Source of the DNA: Taishania pollutisoli
Lineage (GTDB): Bacteria > Bacteroidota > Bacteroidia > Flavobacteriales_D > Crocinitomicaceae
NCBI RefSeq assembly: GCF_014518315.1
Contig: NZ_JACVEL010000003.1
Coordinates: forward strand, 248,001 to 312,000
DNA: 64,000 bases
Reading direction: 5' to 3'
Made by a program: the position numbers and the translations under genes. Positions 19,454-28,660 of the stretch are shown here, piece after piece. Every line of letters begins with the position of its first letter. Within the stretch, counting starts at the first letter, position 1. The notes under the pieces are model-generated. The model made no database searches, was not told where the DNA came from, and saw only the letters and a program-made list of their open reading frames with translations.

Positions 19454-20176
19454 ATGAGTGATACTCGGAAACACGTTGAGGTTTGCTATACTCCGGGCGA
19501 GTATAATTATTTTCAACCCGGATATGAAATTGTAGTTGTCATTGACGTGTTGCGTGCTACTTCTGCTATCTGTGCTGCTTTTGACAATGGAATCCGTTCC
19601 ATTATTCCCGTTCCGACGGTAGAAGAAGCAATGGAATACAAGAAAAAAGGATACCTGGCAGGTGCAGAGCGAAAAGGACAAATCGTAGAGGGATTTGATT
19701 TTGGCAATTCTCCGTTCTCCTATATGCGGGAAGATTTTAAAAACCAGGAGGTTGTGCTTTCTACTACCAATGGAACCAAAGCACTTGATATTGCTAAGGA
19801 TGCGGAAATGGTTGTCGTTGGCTCCTTCCTTAATCTGGATGCGTTGTGCAGGTTTTTGGCTGAACAAGATAAAAATGTATTGTGTCTGTGTTCCGGGTGG
19901 CAGGATAAATTTAACCTGGAAGACACAATCTGTGCCGGAGCGATCTCAGACTACTTATTGGCTACCGGCAATTTTACATCCGAAGAAGATTCGTCCGTGG
20001 CTGCAAAATACCTATACTTATCCGCAAAAGACAATTATTTCGGATATTTGAAGTCGAGCTCGCACAGACGACGGTTAAAAAACTTAAATTTGAATGAAGA
20101 TGTCAAGTACTGTCTTACACCCAATCAGACAGATGTGATTCCGATTTTAAAAGATGGTAAACTGGTTAAACTATAA
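19454..20176 (+). CDS. comB: 2-phosphosulfolactate phosphatase
   Basis: The protein has 240 residues and carries the ComB family pattern: VVIDVLRATSAICAAF, AGAERKG, FDFGNSPF, LSTTNGTKAL and CSGWQDKFNLEDTICAGAI. ComB is a Mg-dependent acid phosphatase that removes phosphate from 2-phosphosulfolactate in coenzyme M synthesis. Many non-methanogenic bacteria keep it, where it probably makes sulfolactate. No comA or comC is seen nearby. The next gene overlaps its end by 23 bases. Confidence 0.88.
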   Translation: MSDTRKHVEVCYTPGEYNYFQPGYEIVVVIDVLRATSAICAAFDNGIRSIIPVPTVEEAMEYKKKGYLAGAERKGQIVEGFDFGNSPFSYMREDFKNQEVVLSTTNGTKALDIAKDAEMVVVGSFLNLDALCRFLAEQDKNVLCLCSGWQDKFNLEDTICAGAISDYLLATGNFTSEEDSSVAAKYLYLSAKDNYFGYLKSSSHRRRLKNLNLNEDVKYCLTPNQTDVIPILKDGKLVKL

Positions 20177-21170
20177 ATATTACCTGATTGCTGTAACTTC
20201 GTTATTGATGCTTTCTCTTTCAAACAACAAAGCAGAGAAAGTAGGTACCTCTAATTGGGGATTTTACGGGCATAAACGCATCAACCGGATGGCGGTATTT
20301 ACACTGCCCCCCCAAATGTTCGGGTTCTACAAAGAACACATTGAATATGTAACGGAAAATGCTGTCAATCCTGACAAAAGAAGATATGCCGTTGAAGGAG
20401 AAGCGCAGCGGCATTACATCGACCTGGATCATTACTACAAACCCGGAGAAGACCCCGATGAAGCCATGCCCAAAAAATGGGACGATGCGATTGCAAAATA
20501 TACCGAAGACACCTTGCAAGCATATGGAATTGTTCCCTGGCATATTGTGGTGATGAAATACCGTCTTCAAAAAGCCTTTGAAGCAGGAGATATTGACAAA
20601 ATCTTGTTGTACAGTGCAGATATCGGTCACTATGTCGGAGACGCACATGTTCCGCTGCATACCACCGAAAATTACAACGGACAGATGACCAATCAGAAAG
20701 GAATTCACGGCTTGTGGGAAAGCCGGTTGGTGGAAATCAATGCAGATAGCTATGACTACTTTATCGGCAAAGCGAAATATATAGAAAAGCCGTTGGATTT
20801 TGCATGGGATGCTGTCATGGAATCACACCGGGCACTGGATTCGGTTTTAAGCATCGAACGGGAGTTGACGCAGACATTCGATTCAGACAAAAAATACAGC
20901 TACGAACAACGGGGACGCGTTACCACGAAAGTATACTCCTATGAGTTTTCTCAGGCCTATCATGCGCGAATGAATGGTATGGTGGAACGCCGTATGAGAA
21001 AGGCGATCATTTCTGTCGGATCCATCTGGTACACCGCATGGGTGGATGCAGGTCAGCCGGACCTGGAAAAACTGAGGGGGAGACCGGTCAGTACGGAGTT
21101 GTTAAAAGAGTTGGAAGAACTGGATCACCAACATGCAGAAGGAAAAAGCAAAGGCAGAATTTGCGAATAA
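20154..21170 (+). CDS. Zn-dependent phospholipase C / S1-P1 nuclease-like protein
   Basis: The protein has 338 residues with a membrane-spanning or signal N-terminus. It shows the trinuclear-zinc fold signature: an N-terminal WGFYGHKRINRMA, HYIDLDHY, then SADIGHYVGDAHVPLHTTENY and GIHGLWESRLVE. The His/Asp spacing agrees with S1/P1 nucleases and bacterial PC-PLC. It is probably exported and acts on extracellular nucleic acid or phospholipid. It is translationally coupled to comB (23-base overlap) and converges with the next gene at 12 bases. Confidence 0.8.
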   Translation: MVNWLNYKYYLIAVTSLLMLSLSNNKAEKVGTSNWGFYGHKRINRMAVFTLPPQMFGFYKEHIEYVTENAVNPDKRRYAVEGEAQRHYIDLDHYYKPGEDPDEAMPKKWDDAIAKYTEDTLQAYGIVPWHIVVMKYRLQKAFEAGDIDKILLYSADIGHYVGDAHVPLHTTENYNGQMTNQKGIHGLWESRLVEINADSYDYFIGKAKYIEKPLDFAWDAVMESHRALDSVLSIERELTQTFDSDKKYSYEQRGRVTTKVYSYEFSQAYHARMNGMVERRMRKAIISVGSIWYTAWVDAGQPDLEKLRGRPVSTELLKELEELDHQHAEGKSKGRICE

Positions 21171-21182
21171 ACCGGCTTCGGC

Positions 21183-22736
21183 TTATTTCCCAGCAGTGCT
21201 CAACGGGACCAATTCTACTTCTATTTCCCAGTTTGCGCGTACTTTCGTTGGTGTTGAAAACAGGTGAATTTCTTCCGGTTGTATTTTTTCTTCAAAATTT
21301 CCCGTATCCCATTGACCATTCCCATTGCTGTCTGCAATGATCCGGAAAGTATATTCTCCGGGTTCCAATTGTTCAAAGCGTAACGTGGTACTTTCAGTTA
21401 CTATTTTTCTGTTCAAAACAGCGTTTTTAAATAACATCTCTACGACAACCGGTTCGGAATAACCGTCTATTTTAACATTCAGAATGCCAAATTCCTTACT
21501 GGTTCGCTTCGTGAAAACCTGCTCATACGGTGAAAAGGTCCAGTCTTCGGATGCTTTTACAGTCCCCGGTTGCATACTTATTTTCAACTTTTCGCCATCA
21601 AAGTCGGGAATGAATAAATGCAATTCGTTAGAAGAAACTACTTGATATGTATAATTGGTCAGTTCAGAAGAATCTTTCAGATTTACCACCGTTATTCCGG
21701 ATGTATCCACCCCGTCAATCAAATCCTGCACGGTAAACACAATTGGTTGGCCCGGAAAATAATCAGCTTTTGCATGTGTAATTCGCTGCACTTTTGTTCG
21801 GATCGGCGGGATGCGGGTGCGGACAGTATCCGTCCATTCATCGGTGGTAACAGACAGCACAACCGGGTTCTCTTCTCCCGGACGAATGACGAGTAATAAA
21901 CTATCTTTTTCGATGTATTTAATTTGATTTTGCGGAATTTCATTCCCGTTTAGTTTGATTTCCGCATTTTTCAATGAGCGGTTGGCACCCACAACAAAGG
22001 TTCCCGGAGCTTCATATTTGAAGGTGGTCACATCGGGTTTTGGTAACGGAGAGAACATGCGCATCGGCAACGTATCTACAAAATTGGTATCCGGTTGTAC
22101 AACTGCTTCTTTGAACGCAACCGCATCCGTTTTTCCTATTTTTCCTTGTTTCGAACCATCTTCAAAAGCCCTCAGATAATAGGAACCCTCCTTCAGATAA
22201 TTTAATTTTGCCTTTCCCGTATGATCTGTTTGCGCAAAATAGATGGGTTTCAGTGAGTCCGGATGATCAAACAAACCGACAACCATGTTCTTTTTCGGTA
22301 GTCCGTCTTTTGCATCGACTACATACGTAGTGTAACTCAGTGAATCAATATAAGGTCCTGTGGAGAATACCAGCTGCATAATTGAATCATTGGATTCGGT
22401 AATATCCCGCACCGTTTTGTTCAGAAAAATAGAATACGTGGTGTTTTCACGCAATTGCTCCTCCCAATACAACAACAGTGTTTTATCTTTTAGCTCAGCT
22501 GTGATCTTTGCGTCATTGGGAATCATGCTGATTGTCTGGTTCGGATTGTTCAGCTTGACATATTCATCGAATGAAATCGCAATTGCTCTACCGGAGAAAT
22601 TCACGGTTTCATTGGCGGGAACAATACCCAACGGAACAGGTGCGTTTCCATCTTCCGGTCCGCCGGATAGTGTTTGCACCTGTGCACAGGAAGCGAGCAA
22701 TAATAAGCCTATAAAATACCGGATAACCATGTGCAT
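21183..22736 (-). CDS. Ig-like (SbsA_Ig) domain lipoprotein
   Basis: This 517-residue protein has a lipoprotein signal (FIGLLLLASCAQ). It begins with an SbsA-type Ig domain (LSGGPEDGNAPVPLGIVPAN ... FSTGPYIDS, residues about 20-130), followed by a transthyretin-like or Cna-B-like strand region (KAKLNYLKEGSYYLRAFEDG) and a C-terminal domain ending ADSNGNGQWDTGNFEEKIQPE. This architecture is widespread as an uncharacterised Bacteroidota lipoprotein. Its start (22736 or 22730) lies inside the end of the msrC-like gene, so the two are coupled. Confidence 0.78.
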   Translation of the reverse strand: MHMVIRYFIGLLLLASCAQVQTLSGGPEDGNAPVPLGIVPANETVNFSGRAIAISFDEYVKLNNPNQTISMIPNDAKITAELKDKTLLLYWEEQLRENTTYSIFLNKTVRDITESNDSIMQLVFSTGPYIDSLSYTTYVVDAKDGLPKKNMVVGLFDHPDSLKPIYFAQTDHTGKAKLNYLKEGSYYLRAFEDGSKQGKIGKTDAVAFKEAVVQPDTNFVDTLPMRMFSPLPKPDVTTFKYEAPGTFVVGANRSLKNAEIKLNGNEIPQNQIKYIEKDSLLLVIRPGEENPVVLSVTTDEWTDTVRTRIPPIRTKVQRITHAKADYFPGQPIVFTVQDLIDGVDTSGITVVNLKDSSELTNYTYQVVSSNELHLFIPDFDGEKLKISMQPGTVKASEDWTFSPYEQVFTKRTSKEFGILNVKIDGYSEPVVVEMLFKNAVLNRKIVTESTTLRFEQLEPGEYTFRIIADSNGNGQWDTGNFEEKIQPEEIHLFSTPTKVRANWEIEVELVPLSTAGK

Positions 22737-23188
22737 AATTGGGTTAAAAACAGCATGTCTGTTTCATCAAAATCATTGAGCCGGTCACTATCGACATCCA
22801 ATACACCAATCACCGTATTGTTTTTTATCAACGGGACAACAATTTCACTTTTTGAGGCAGAGCTACACGCAATGTGTCCCGGGAATTCGTCCACATTCGG
22901 AACAAGAATAGCGCTTTTTTCCTGCCAGGCAGTTCCACAGACACCTCTACCTTTTTTGATGCGTGTACAGGCAATTGGCCCCTGGAATGGTCCCAGCACC
23001 AGTTCATCCGCTTTTACAAGATAAAAACCGACCCAAAAAAAACCAAAGCCCTGTTTTAAGGCTGCGGATACATTTGCCAGGTTGGCAATTACGTCTTCCT
23101 CGCCGTCTGCTAACGACTGAATGATTGGTAAAAGCTGCTCGTATTGTTCGGCTTTTGTTCCCGATAGTTGAATGGTTGCTTCTGCCAC
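22709..23188 (-). CDS. msrC: free methionine-(R)-sulfoxide reductase, GAF domain
   Basis: The protein has 159 residues and is a single GAF domain. It has the fRMsr signature with the three conserved cysteines: GPFQGPIACTRIKKGRGVCG and FPGHIACSSASKSEIVVP. It reduces free methionine-R-sulfoxide in the cytoplasm using thioredoxin. The stop overlaps the start of the Ig-domain lipoprotein gene by 22-28 bases. Confidence 0.9.
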   Translation of the reverse strand: MAEATIQLSGTKAEQYEQLLPIIQSLADGEEDVIANLANVSAALKQGFGFFWVGFYLVKADELVLGPFQGPIACTRIKKGRGVCGTAWQEKSAILVPNVDEFPGHIACSSASKSEIVVPLIKNNTVIGVLDVDSDRLNDFDETDMLFLTQLCTWLSGIL

Positions 23189-23283
23189 AATAGTGTGTTT
23201 AAAAAATGATTGGAGACAAAGTTGCTGTTTTTCGCTTTAATCTCCAATTTTTGCAAATCCTAAATGCATCTGCGGGAATAAAA

Positions 23284-26200
23284 TTATCGCAACAGTGTAA
23301 CATGTCCCCTGGTTCTGACCTGTTCGCCGAAGCCGTTGTTGAATTCAACCATGTAGACGTACGTTGCTGTTTCCGCTTCGGCACCTACATTTCCGATCCT
23401 ACCGTTCCATCCTTCAAGTGGATTGGACGTTTGAAAAACGACTTCTCCCCAACGATCGAAAACAGTCATCCGGTATGATGCTACATCATAATTCCGCAAT
23501 ACAGGAATAAAAATGGAATTAATTCCGGCAGGATAGAATGCATTCGGAATATAAATCAATGGTTCAACCAGCACACAGGAAGTGTTGGAGTAACTGGACA
23601 GCGGGTTGTTGAAAATATTTGGTGCTTCCAGCGCTTCAACGCGGTAGCAGATTTTCCCTTCTGTAAGAACATCATATACATTGTCTTCATAACTGAGAAT
23701 GTCGGGAGCCAGTGTTGTGATGTAGGTGAAGTTGTTCATATCATCTATCGAGCGATACAGGTTATACCCCAATACACTTCCGTTAAATTGAGTGTAAGGC
23801 GTCCAGTTCAGGTAAGAGATCAACTCCGTATTGTCAATCTGTGTCGTCAGTAAGATCGTCTTCCCGATGTTGGAAGTAGTACCTTCGTTTCCACAGCTGT
23901 CATAATAAATAACACGATACGTATAACTGAGATCATCCACATACACATTTTCATCCACAAACAGGTGCGGGGATGTAGGAGAAACAACCTCTTCAATGGT
24001 TTCAAAAACACCGTTTTTTAATCGTTGAAGTGCAATTTTTGTTACGGATACAGTCATGTCATAGATGTATTCAACCTGCACCGCCTGATCGTCCGACTGA
24101 ACAGTTGCAAAGCGAACATAGCTGAATGCCGGCTGCAACGTCCGGCGAACAATAAAGGAGTCTACGTTGGAAAAAGAGACAATTCCATCTCCCTTATTGG
24201 CACGTATTGCAACCATGTAATTTTGCAGATCGTTTCCGATAAACGAATAAGAAGTCCCCCCTGTCGATTGAAGAAGTTGCCAGCCAGAAGTACCGGTTTT
24301 TACAAAAATGTCATACGATGTAGTTGCCCATCCTCCGTAAGGATTCCAGCTCAACTGTACGTTTCCGTCACAAACGGAAAGCTGGCTTTCCAGGAAGATC
24401 GTTGTATGGAAATTGGGATCCCGCGCTGACAGGTTAAACGGAGCGCCTGTCGGAGACGGACAGGAATCAAATGCTGCAACGGTATACGTAACTGAACCAT
24501 CCATATACGGTTCCAGGTAGGTGTATGTTGTATTGCTCTGCCCGTAAATGGTGTCCAGTTCAATTAAAAAACCTGTTTGCGGATCCTGCATGTAGACAAT
24601 GTATCCATACGTATCCGGTTGCGGAACCTGGTTCCAGGTAATACTTGTTTCATTGGTCAGCGTATCGATGGTGACGTTCACAATGACCGGAATGTCCGGA
24701 GGAGTCTGGTCTGTAAAAACAGCTCCGTTGAGCTGCGATGTATAATTACACGGAGTGTTGTTCAACGAAACCTGGTAATTCAGGAATGCATTGCAGATGT
24801 CAATCACCTGTTCGTAATAGGTTGTGTTATAAGGGACAGAATCAATGATGGTCCATACACCTGCAGGATATTCCCGGTGAATGTAAAAATAGCTGCCCAT
24901 GGACGGTTGAGCCGGAGTTGTCGGCGCGTTCCAGTCCAATACTGCAATTCCCGGATTGAGGTTGCTCAGATTGAGATAAATATTGGAAACAGTGTCCGAA
25001 TTCCTGACAGCGAGACCATTACACCCGGAAACAACACGGATGAAGTAGTCCAGATCTGTGGTTACTCCCGTATGTGTATAACTTGTTGTCCCAATAGCAG
25101 GAATGGAAGCAATTAACCCGTTTTGAACGGTATGCACCTGGTATTCGATAAACGTGCCATTCGGATCGGCAACAGGCGTCCAGTTAATGGTAAAATCTCC
25201 TGTTCCGCTTCCTTGTATACATGTGATATCGGGAGCTTGAATTACACCCGGATTTACCACATTAATTGTGACTGTTTCATAAATAACCTCCGGAATCGGG
25301 CAATAATTATCCTGTACGCGGAAAACAAACTGGTAGGGAACCATGTCCAGTTCATTCCCGTTTGCATCCACCAGATGAGCACAAGCCGTCTGCCAGTTGA
25401 AAGTCGTATTGGCGCCATGTGTTCCTGTTATGGGAGGGGGCGCACTTACTGTCGGGCAGGGAGGAATCAGACACCCCGTATTTACCGTAGGATTAGGCCC
25501 AAATAATAATCCGGTTGGCAGAATAGAATTTGTTTGGGGTGTTCCGTCCTGCAGCATTTCTACATCGGTCGACTGGAGATTGAAATTCACAAGGTCTCCG
25601 GCCATCACTGTTGTTTCAAATGAACCTGAAAAGGGAGGTGTTACGACGGGTGGATTATTCGTCCCGGTACAGGTTGTAACAACCAGCTGCATTTCATGTA
25701 CAACTTCGGAAATGCGTTGCCCTCCACGGAAAGAAGTAACTTTTATCTTCACATTAAAATTCCCGCTGATGGTACTTAAAAATGTAATTTCTCCGGATAC
25801 AGGATTGATTTGTGCACTTTGGCTTCCCGGTGCCATGGTGACAGAGGGTGTAGGGCTTGTAGCTGAAAACCCTGCAACAAACGGAACTGCTGAAGGATTT
25901 ACTCCTTCTGAATAAGGAGCATTATTGAGGTTATTTAATGGTTGGTCAAACGAAATAGACATGGAATCCAGATCCGGATCTACCGGGTTCAGATTCAGTT
26001 TAAACGGTTTCCCTACACAACTTACAAAATGTGGATTTTGGAGAAATTGAGGAGAATTGTCATGACAGGTATTATTGGCTGCGTTGACATTGAAGATTTT
26101 TGCTGTTAGTGTGATACCGTAATTCAGTGGATTTTGCAGGTTTGTGATGTTTCCGTTGCGTGAAAAATCATCAAAGGTAAAGACCCAACCCTGCGCAGGT

Positions 26201-26592
26201 GGAATACCGGAGATATTGACCGGGTTGCTCCGGTAGGTAATCCGTTCAATCGAACCGATTCCGATATTTCCGTTGGGAGAGGTACAATTGAAACACTGAA
26301 CACCGGCAACCTGCATCCCCTGTGGAGAAATATCTTCGGTAGATACATAGGGAACCGTAATGGAAGTGAGTGAAGTGTGATTCCATACCCGGATTGTCTG
26401 GGAATTTGTATTTACCTGGGCACCATTGCAATCGCGGTAAAACACCAGCTGAAAAACATAATCTCCGTTTCCTAAACATTCATAGCTAATGCTTCCTCCC
26501 ATAATGTGAGAGGCTTTCGCGTGAACTCCTGAAAGAAAAATCACAAGTACTATTAATAGCTGTCGTATGTTTCGCTTTTTCAACACAATCAA
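23284..26592 (-). CDS. large secreted protein with T9SS type B (gliding-associated) C-terminal domain
   Basis: The protein has about 1100 residues with a signal peptide (LLIVLVIFLSGVHAKASH). An N-terminal domain with ASHIMGGSISYECLGNGDY and FYRDCNG is typical of large flavobacterial surface proteins. Several fibronectin-III-like units follow. The C-terminal type B sorting domain has YIPNAFYPAGINSIFIPV, FDRWGEVVF and EGWNG. There is no ATG in the first 31 codons; translation must begin at TTG 26592, GTG 26586 or TTG 26583 to keep the signal peptide. A stop codon precedes the frame about 50 bases upstream. Confidence 0.85.
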   Translation of the reverse strand: MIVLKKRNIRQLLIVLVIFLSGVHAKASHIMGGSISYECLGNGDYVFQLVFYRDCNGAQVNTNSQTIRVWNHTSLTSITVPYVSTEDISPQGMQVAGVQCFNCTSPNGNIGIGSIERITYRSNPVNISGIPPAQGWVFTFDDFSRNGNITNLQNPLNYGITLTAKIFNVNAANNTCHDNSPQFLQNPHFVSCVGKPFKLNLNPVDPDLDSMSISFDQPLNNLNNAPYSEGVNPSAVPFVAGFSATSPTPSVTMAPGSQSAQINPVSGEITFLSTISGNFNVKIKVTSFRGGQRISEVVHEMQLVVTTCTGTNNPPVVTPPFSGSFETTVMAGDLVNFNLQSTDVEMLQDGTPQTNSILPTGLLFGPNPTVNTGCLIPPCPTVSAPPPITGTHGANTTFNWQTACAHLVDANGNELDMVPYQFVFRVQDNYCPIPEVIYETVTINVVNPGVIQAPDITCIQGSGTGDFTINWTPVADPNGTFIEYQVHTVQNGLIASIPAIGTTSYTHTGVTTDLDYFIRVVSGCNGLAVRNSDTVSNIYLNLSNLNPGIAVLDWNAPTTPAQPSMGSYFYIHREYPAGVWTIIDSVPYNTTYYEQVIDICNAFLNYQVSLNNTPCNYTSQLNGAVFTDQTPPDIPVIVNVTIDTLTNETSITWNQVPQPDTYGYIVYMQDPQTGFLIELDTIYGQSNTTYTYLEPYMDGSVTYTVAAFDSCPSPTGAPFNLSARDPNFHTTIFLESQLSVCDGNVQLSWNPYGGWATTSYDIFVKTGTSGWQLLQSTGGTSYSFIGNDLQNYMVAIRANKGDGIVSFSNVDSFIVRRTLQPAFSYVRFATVQSDDQAVQVEYIYDMTVSVTKIALQRLKNGVFETIEEVVSPTSPHLFVDENVYVDDLSYTYRVIYYDSCGNEGTTSNIGKTILLTTQIDNTELISYLNWTPYTQFNGSVLGYNLYRSIDDMNNFTYITTLAPDILSYEDNVYDVLTEGKICYRVEALEAPNIFNNPLSSYSNTSCVLVEPLIYIPNAFYPAGINSIFIPVLRNYDVASYRMTVFDRWGEVVFQTSNPLEGWNGRIGNVGAEAETATYVYMVEFNNGFGEQVRTRGHVTLLR

Positions 26593-26645
26593 TAACCTTA
26601 ACGTTTTATCATAGACCTTAGTATAACTAAGACTTATAATTTATT

Positions 26646-26653
26646 CAAAGGTA
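26646..26653 (-). promoter_or_regulatory. -7 box for the type B surface protein gene
   Basis: On the minus strand this reads TACCTTTG (TAnnTTTG form), 54 bases before the TTG start. No matching TTG is seen at the usual spacing. Confidence 0.4.
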
Positions 26654-26676
26654 GCCTTTCAAAATTAATTTTTAAG

Positions 26677-26684
26677 TATTTTTG
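26677..26684 (+). promoter_or_regulatory. -7 box for the GT-C/MORN gene
   Basis: TATTTTTG lies divergent from and close to the minus-strand box at 26646. A start site near 26690 would favour the ATG at 26742 or 26706 for the downstream gene. Confidence 0.4.
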
Positions 26685-26741
26685 CTCAAAGTGAGGTTGA
26701 TTTTTATGCAATTACACCTCTGTAAAATAAATTCTACTGTT

Positions 26742-28628
26742 ATGTTGAAATACAACTGGTTCTACTTTCTGGCACTGTCATTTATTTTTATTCTTGTTTA
26801 TCCATACGTTTTTAATGCAAAGTTGTTTTTAGGAGGAGATAACGCCACATACTACTCGCTTGCACAGGGAATCGCTTCCGGGTTTGAATACGTGTCATCC
26901 AACAGTCCTATTCCGCTTCCAACCAATCACTATCCTCCGGGATATCCGTTCATTCTTGCTGTAGCAATTAAGCTGGGGGTAACATCCTTGAAGGGGTTGA
27001 AAATTGTGAGTGGCCTGTTTTTGTTAGGAAGTGTAATCATTACATTTCTTCTTTCATTTCGATTTACAGAGAATCGCATTTTCTCGGGATTGGTTGCACT
27101 CGCTGTGTTGTTGAATATGCATTTGCTGGAATACGCCAGTATCACCATGTCAGAAGTGCCATTTGTGTTTTTTCTTTTGTTGACATTGCTTGCATTTGTG
27201 AAATTTGCAGATACCGGTTACCGGCTCAAATCATGGTCTTTTCTCCTGACGGTTTTCGGGGTAATTGCGGTGGTATATATTCGTACACAGGGAATTGCTG
27301 TACTGGGAGCATTTGCTTTTTACCTGTTGATCAATAAACAATACAAGGTTGCAGGGATTTTAACACTGTGTTTCATACTGGGATACCTTCCCTGGCAGAT
27401 CAGAAGTTCCTCGCTAGGGGGAAGTTCTTATGTGAAGCAACTCTTTAAAGTGAACCCGTACGAAGCAGACGGAGAAGATATGAAACTGGCTGATTGGGGA
27501 ACGCGGATCAAGAACAATACCGTGCGTTATATCTCCAAAGAAATACCAAGTCTTTTGTTTCCAGTTAAACCGACTGCTTATAATGACCCGAAAACAGGAG
27601 ATCCGCTTCCTGCAAGCGGATTACAATGGTTTCTGGGAATCTTTGTCATTGCATTTTCTGTATTGGGAATCTGGCAGATAAAAAAATACAAATGGTTGCT
27701 GTTATCGTTTTTCGGAGCCAATTTTTTAATCTTTCTTTTATGGCCCGATGTCTGGTTTGGAATTCGGTTTATCCTTCCGCTTGCTCCCCTTATTTTAATC
27801 GTCTTTTTTGTTGGAATGAAGGGATTGCTGGGAATGATGCTGAAAAACGAATTTGTGCAATCCGGGAAGATCTACCCGCTATTGGTTATTCCGTACCTGT
27901 TGTTTAATTACCCGACGATTAAATTGTTGCACCAGAAAGCGGAAGCAAAGCACGCACCGAACTGGACGAATTTCTTATCTGTGGCAGAATGGGCAAAGGA
28001 AAAACTGAAGCGTACGGATGTTGTTGTCACCAGAAAACCGGAGTTATTTTATTTTATTGCCGATACAAAAACGAAAACGTTTCCCTACACGGAAGATTTG
28101 GATGTGCTTAAAAAGGATTTTGAAGAAAACAAAGTAACACATGTGGTTTTTGAACAACTCGGGTTCAGCCAAACCGGAAAATACCTGCACCCGTTGCTTG
28201 TAAAAGAACCAGATCGTTTTGAACTCCTCTACTCGTTGGGATCGAGAGATGCCGTTGATGCAAAAGGAAACAAAGTAAAGACACAGGACGGGTCATGGTT
28301 GTACAAGTATCATAGGGATTATGGGTATTTCGGAAACTATGAGCAAGGTTTGAAACAAGGAGAAGGAACCTATGTGTATGCAAATGGCTCGAAATTTGAG
28401 GGAACCTGGATAAATGATACCATCGAAGGAAAGGGACGATTTTATATGAAAGACGGACAGTTGTCAGAAGGTACCTGGGTAAAAGGAAAACGCGAAGGGA
28501 AGTTCATCATTACTTCCCCGGATAAAAAACAGATCATTGAATCGTACTGGAAAAATAATAACATTGAACCACAAGGCTATTTGATTGACTCCCTGGGGAA
28601 CAGAACGGGGCAGATAAAATTGCGATAG
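26742..28628 (+). CDS. GT-C-type membrane glycosyltransferase-like protein with MORN tail
   Basis: The protein has 628 residues and about 10 membrane spans. It starts with a GT-C-like loop (GGDNATYYSLAQGI ... PTNHYPPGYPF), as in ArnT/PMT-type enzymes that use lipid-linked sugars. From about residue 528 to 590 there are three MORN-like repeats (YFGNYEQGLKQGEGTYVYAN, FEGTWINDTIEGKGRFY, LSEGTWVKGKREGKF). The ATG at 26742 is preferred over 26706 because the first membrane span follows at once. The joining of a GT-C core and MORN repeats is unusual. Substrate unknown. Confidence 0.7.
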   Translation: MLKYNWFYFLALSFIFILVYPYVFNAKLFLGGDNATYYSLAQGIASGFEYVSSNSPIPLPTNHYPPGYPFILAVAIKLGVTSLKGLKIVSGLFLLGSVIITFLLSFRFTENRIFSGLVALAVLLNMHLLEYASITMSEVPFVFFLLLTLLAFVKFADTGYRLKSWSFLLTVFGVIAVVYIRTQGIAVLGAFAFYLLINKQYKVAGILTLCFILGYLPWQIRSSSLGGSSYVKQLFKVNPYEADGEDMKLADWGTRIKNNTVRYISKEIPSLLFPVKPTAYNDPKTGDPLPASGLQWFLGIFVIAFSVLGIWQIKKYKWLLLSFFGANFLIFLLWPDVWFGIRFILPLAPLILIVFFVGMKGLLGMMLKNEFVQSGKIYPLLVIPYLLFNYPTIKLLHQKAEAKHAPNWTNFLSVAEWAKEKLKRTDVVVTRKPELFYFIADTKTKTFPYTEDLDVLKKDFEENKVTHVVFEQLGFSQTGKYLHPLLVKEPDRFELLYSLGSRDAVDAKGNKVKTQDGSWLYKYHRDYGYFGNYEQGLKQGEGTYVYANGSKFEGTWINDTIEGKGRFYMKDGQLSEGTWVKGKREGKFIITSPDKKQIIESYWKNNNIEPQGYLIDSLGNRTGQIKLR

Positions 28629-28660
28629 CGGGAAAATTTTGAAGAAATTAAAAAAACACT

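Noticed and set aside
24577-25116. Plus-strand ORFs inside the 23284-26592 gene
   Set aside because: They are antisense shadows of a protein with a signal peptide and sorting domain, with no motif of their own.
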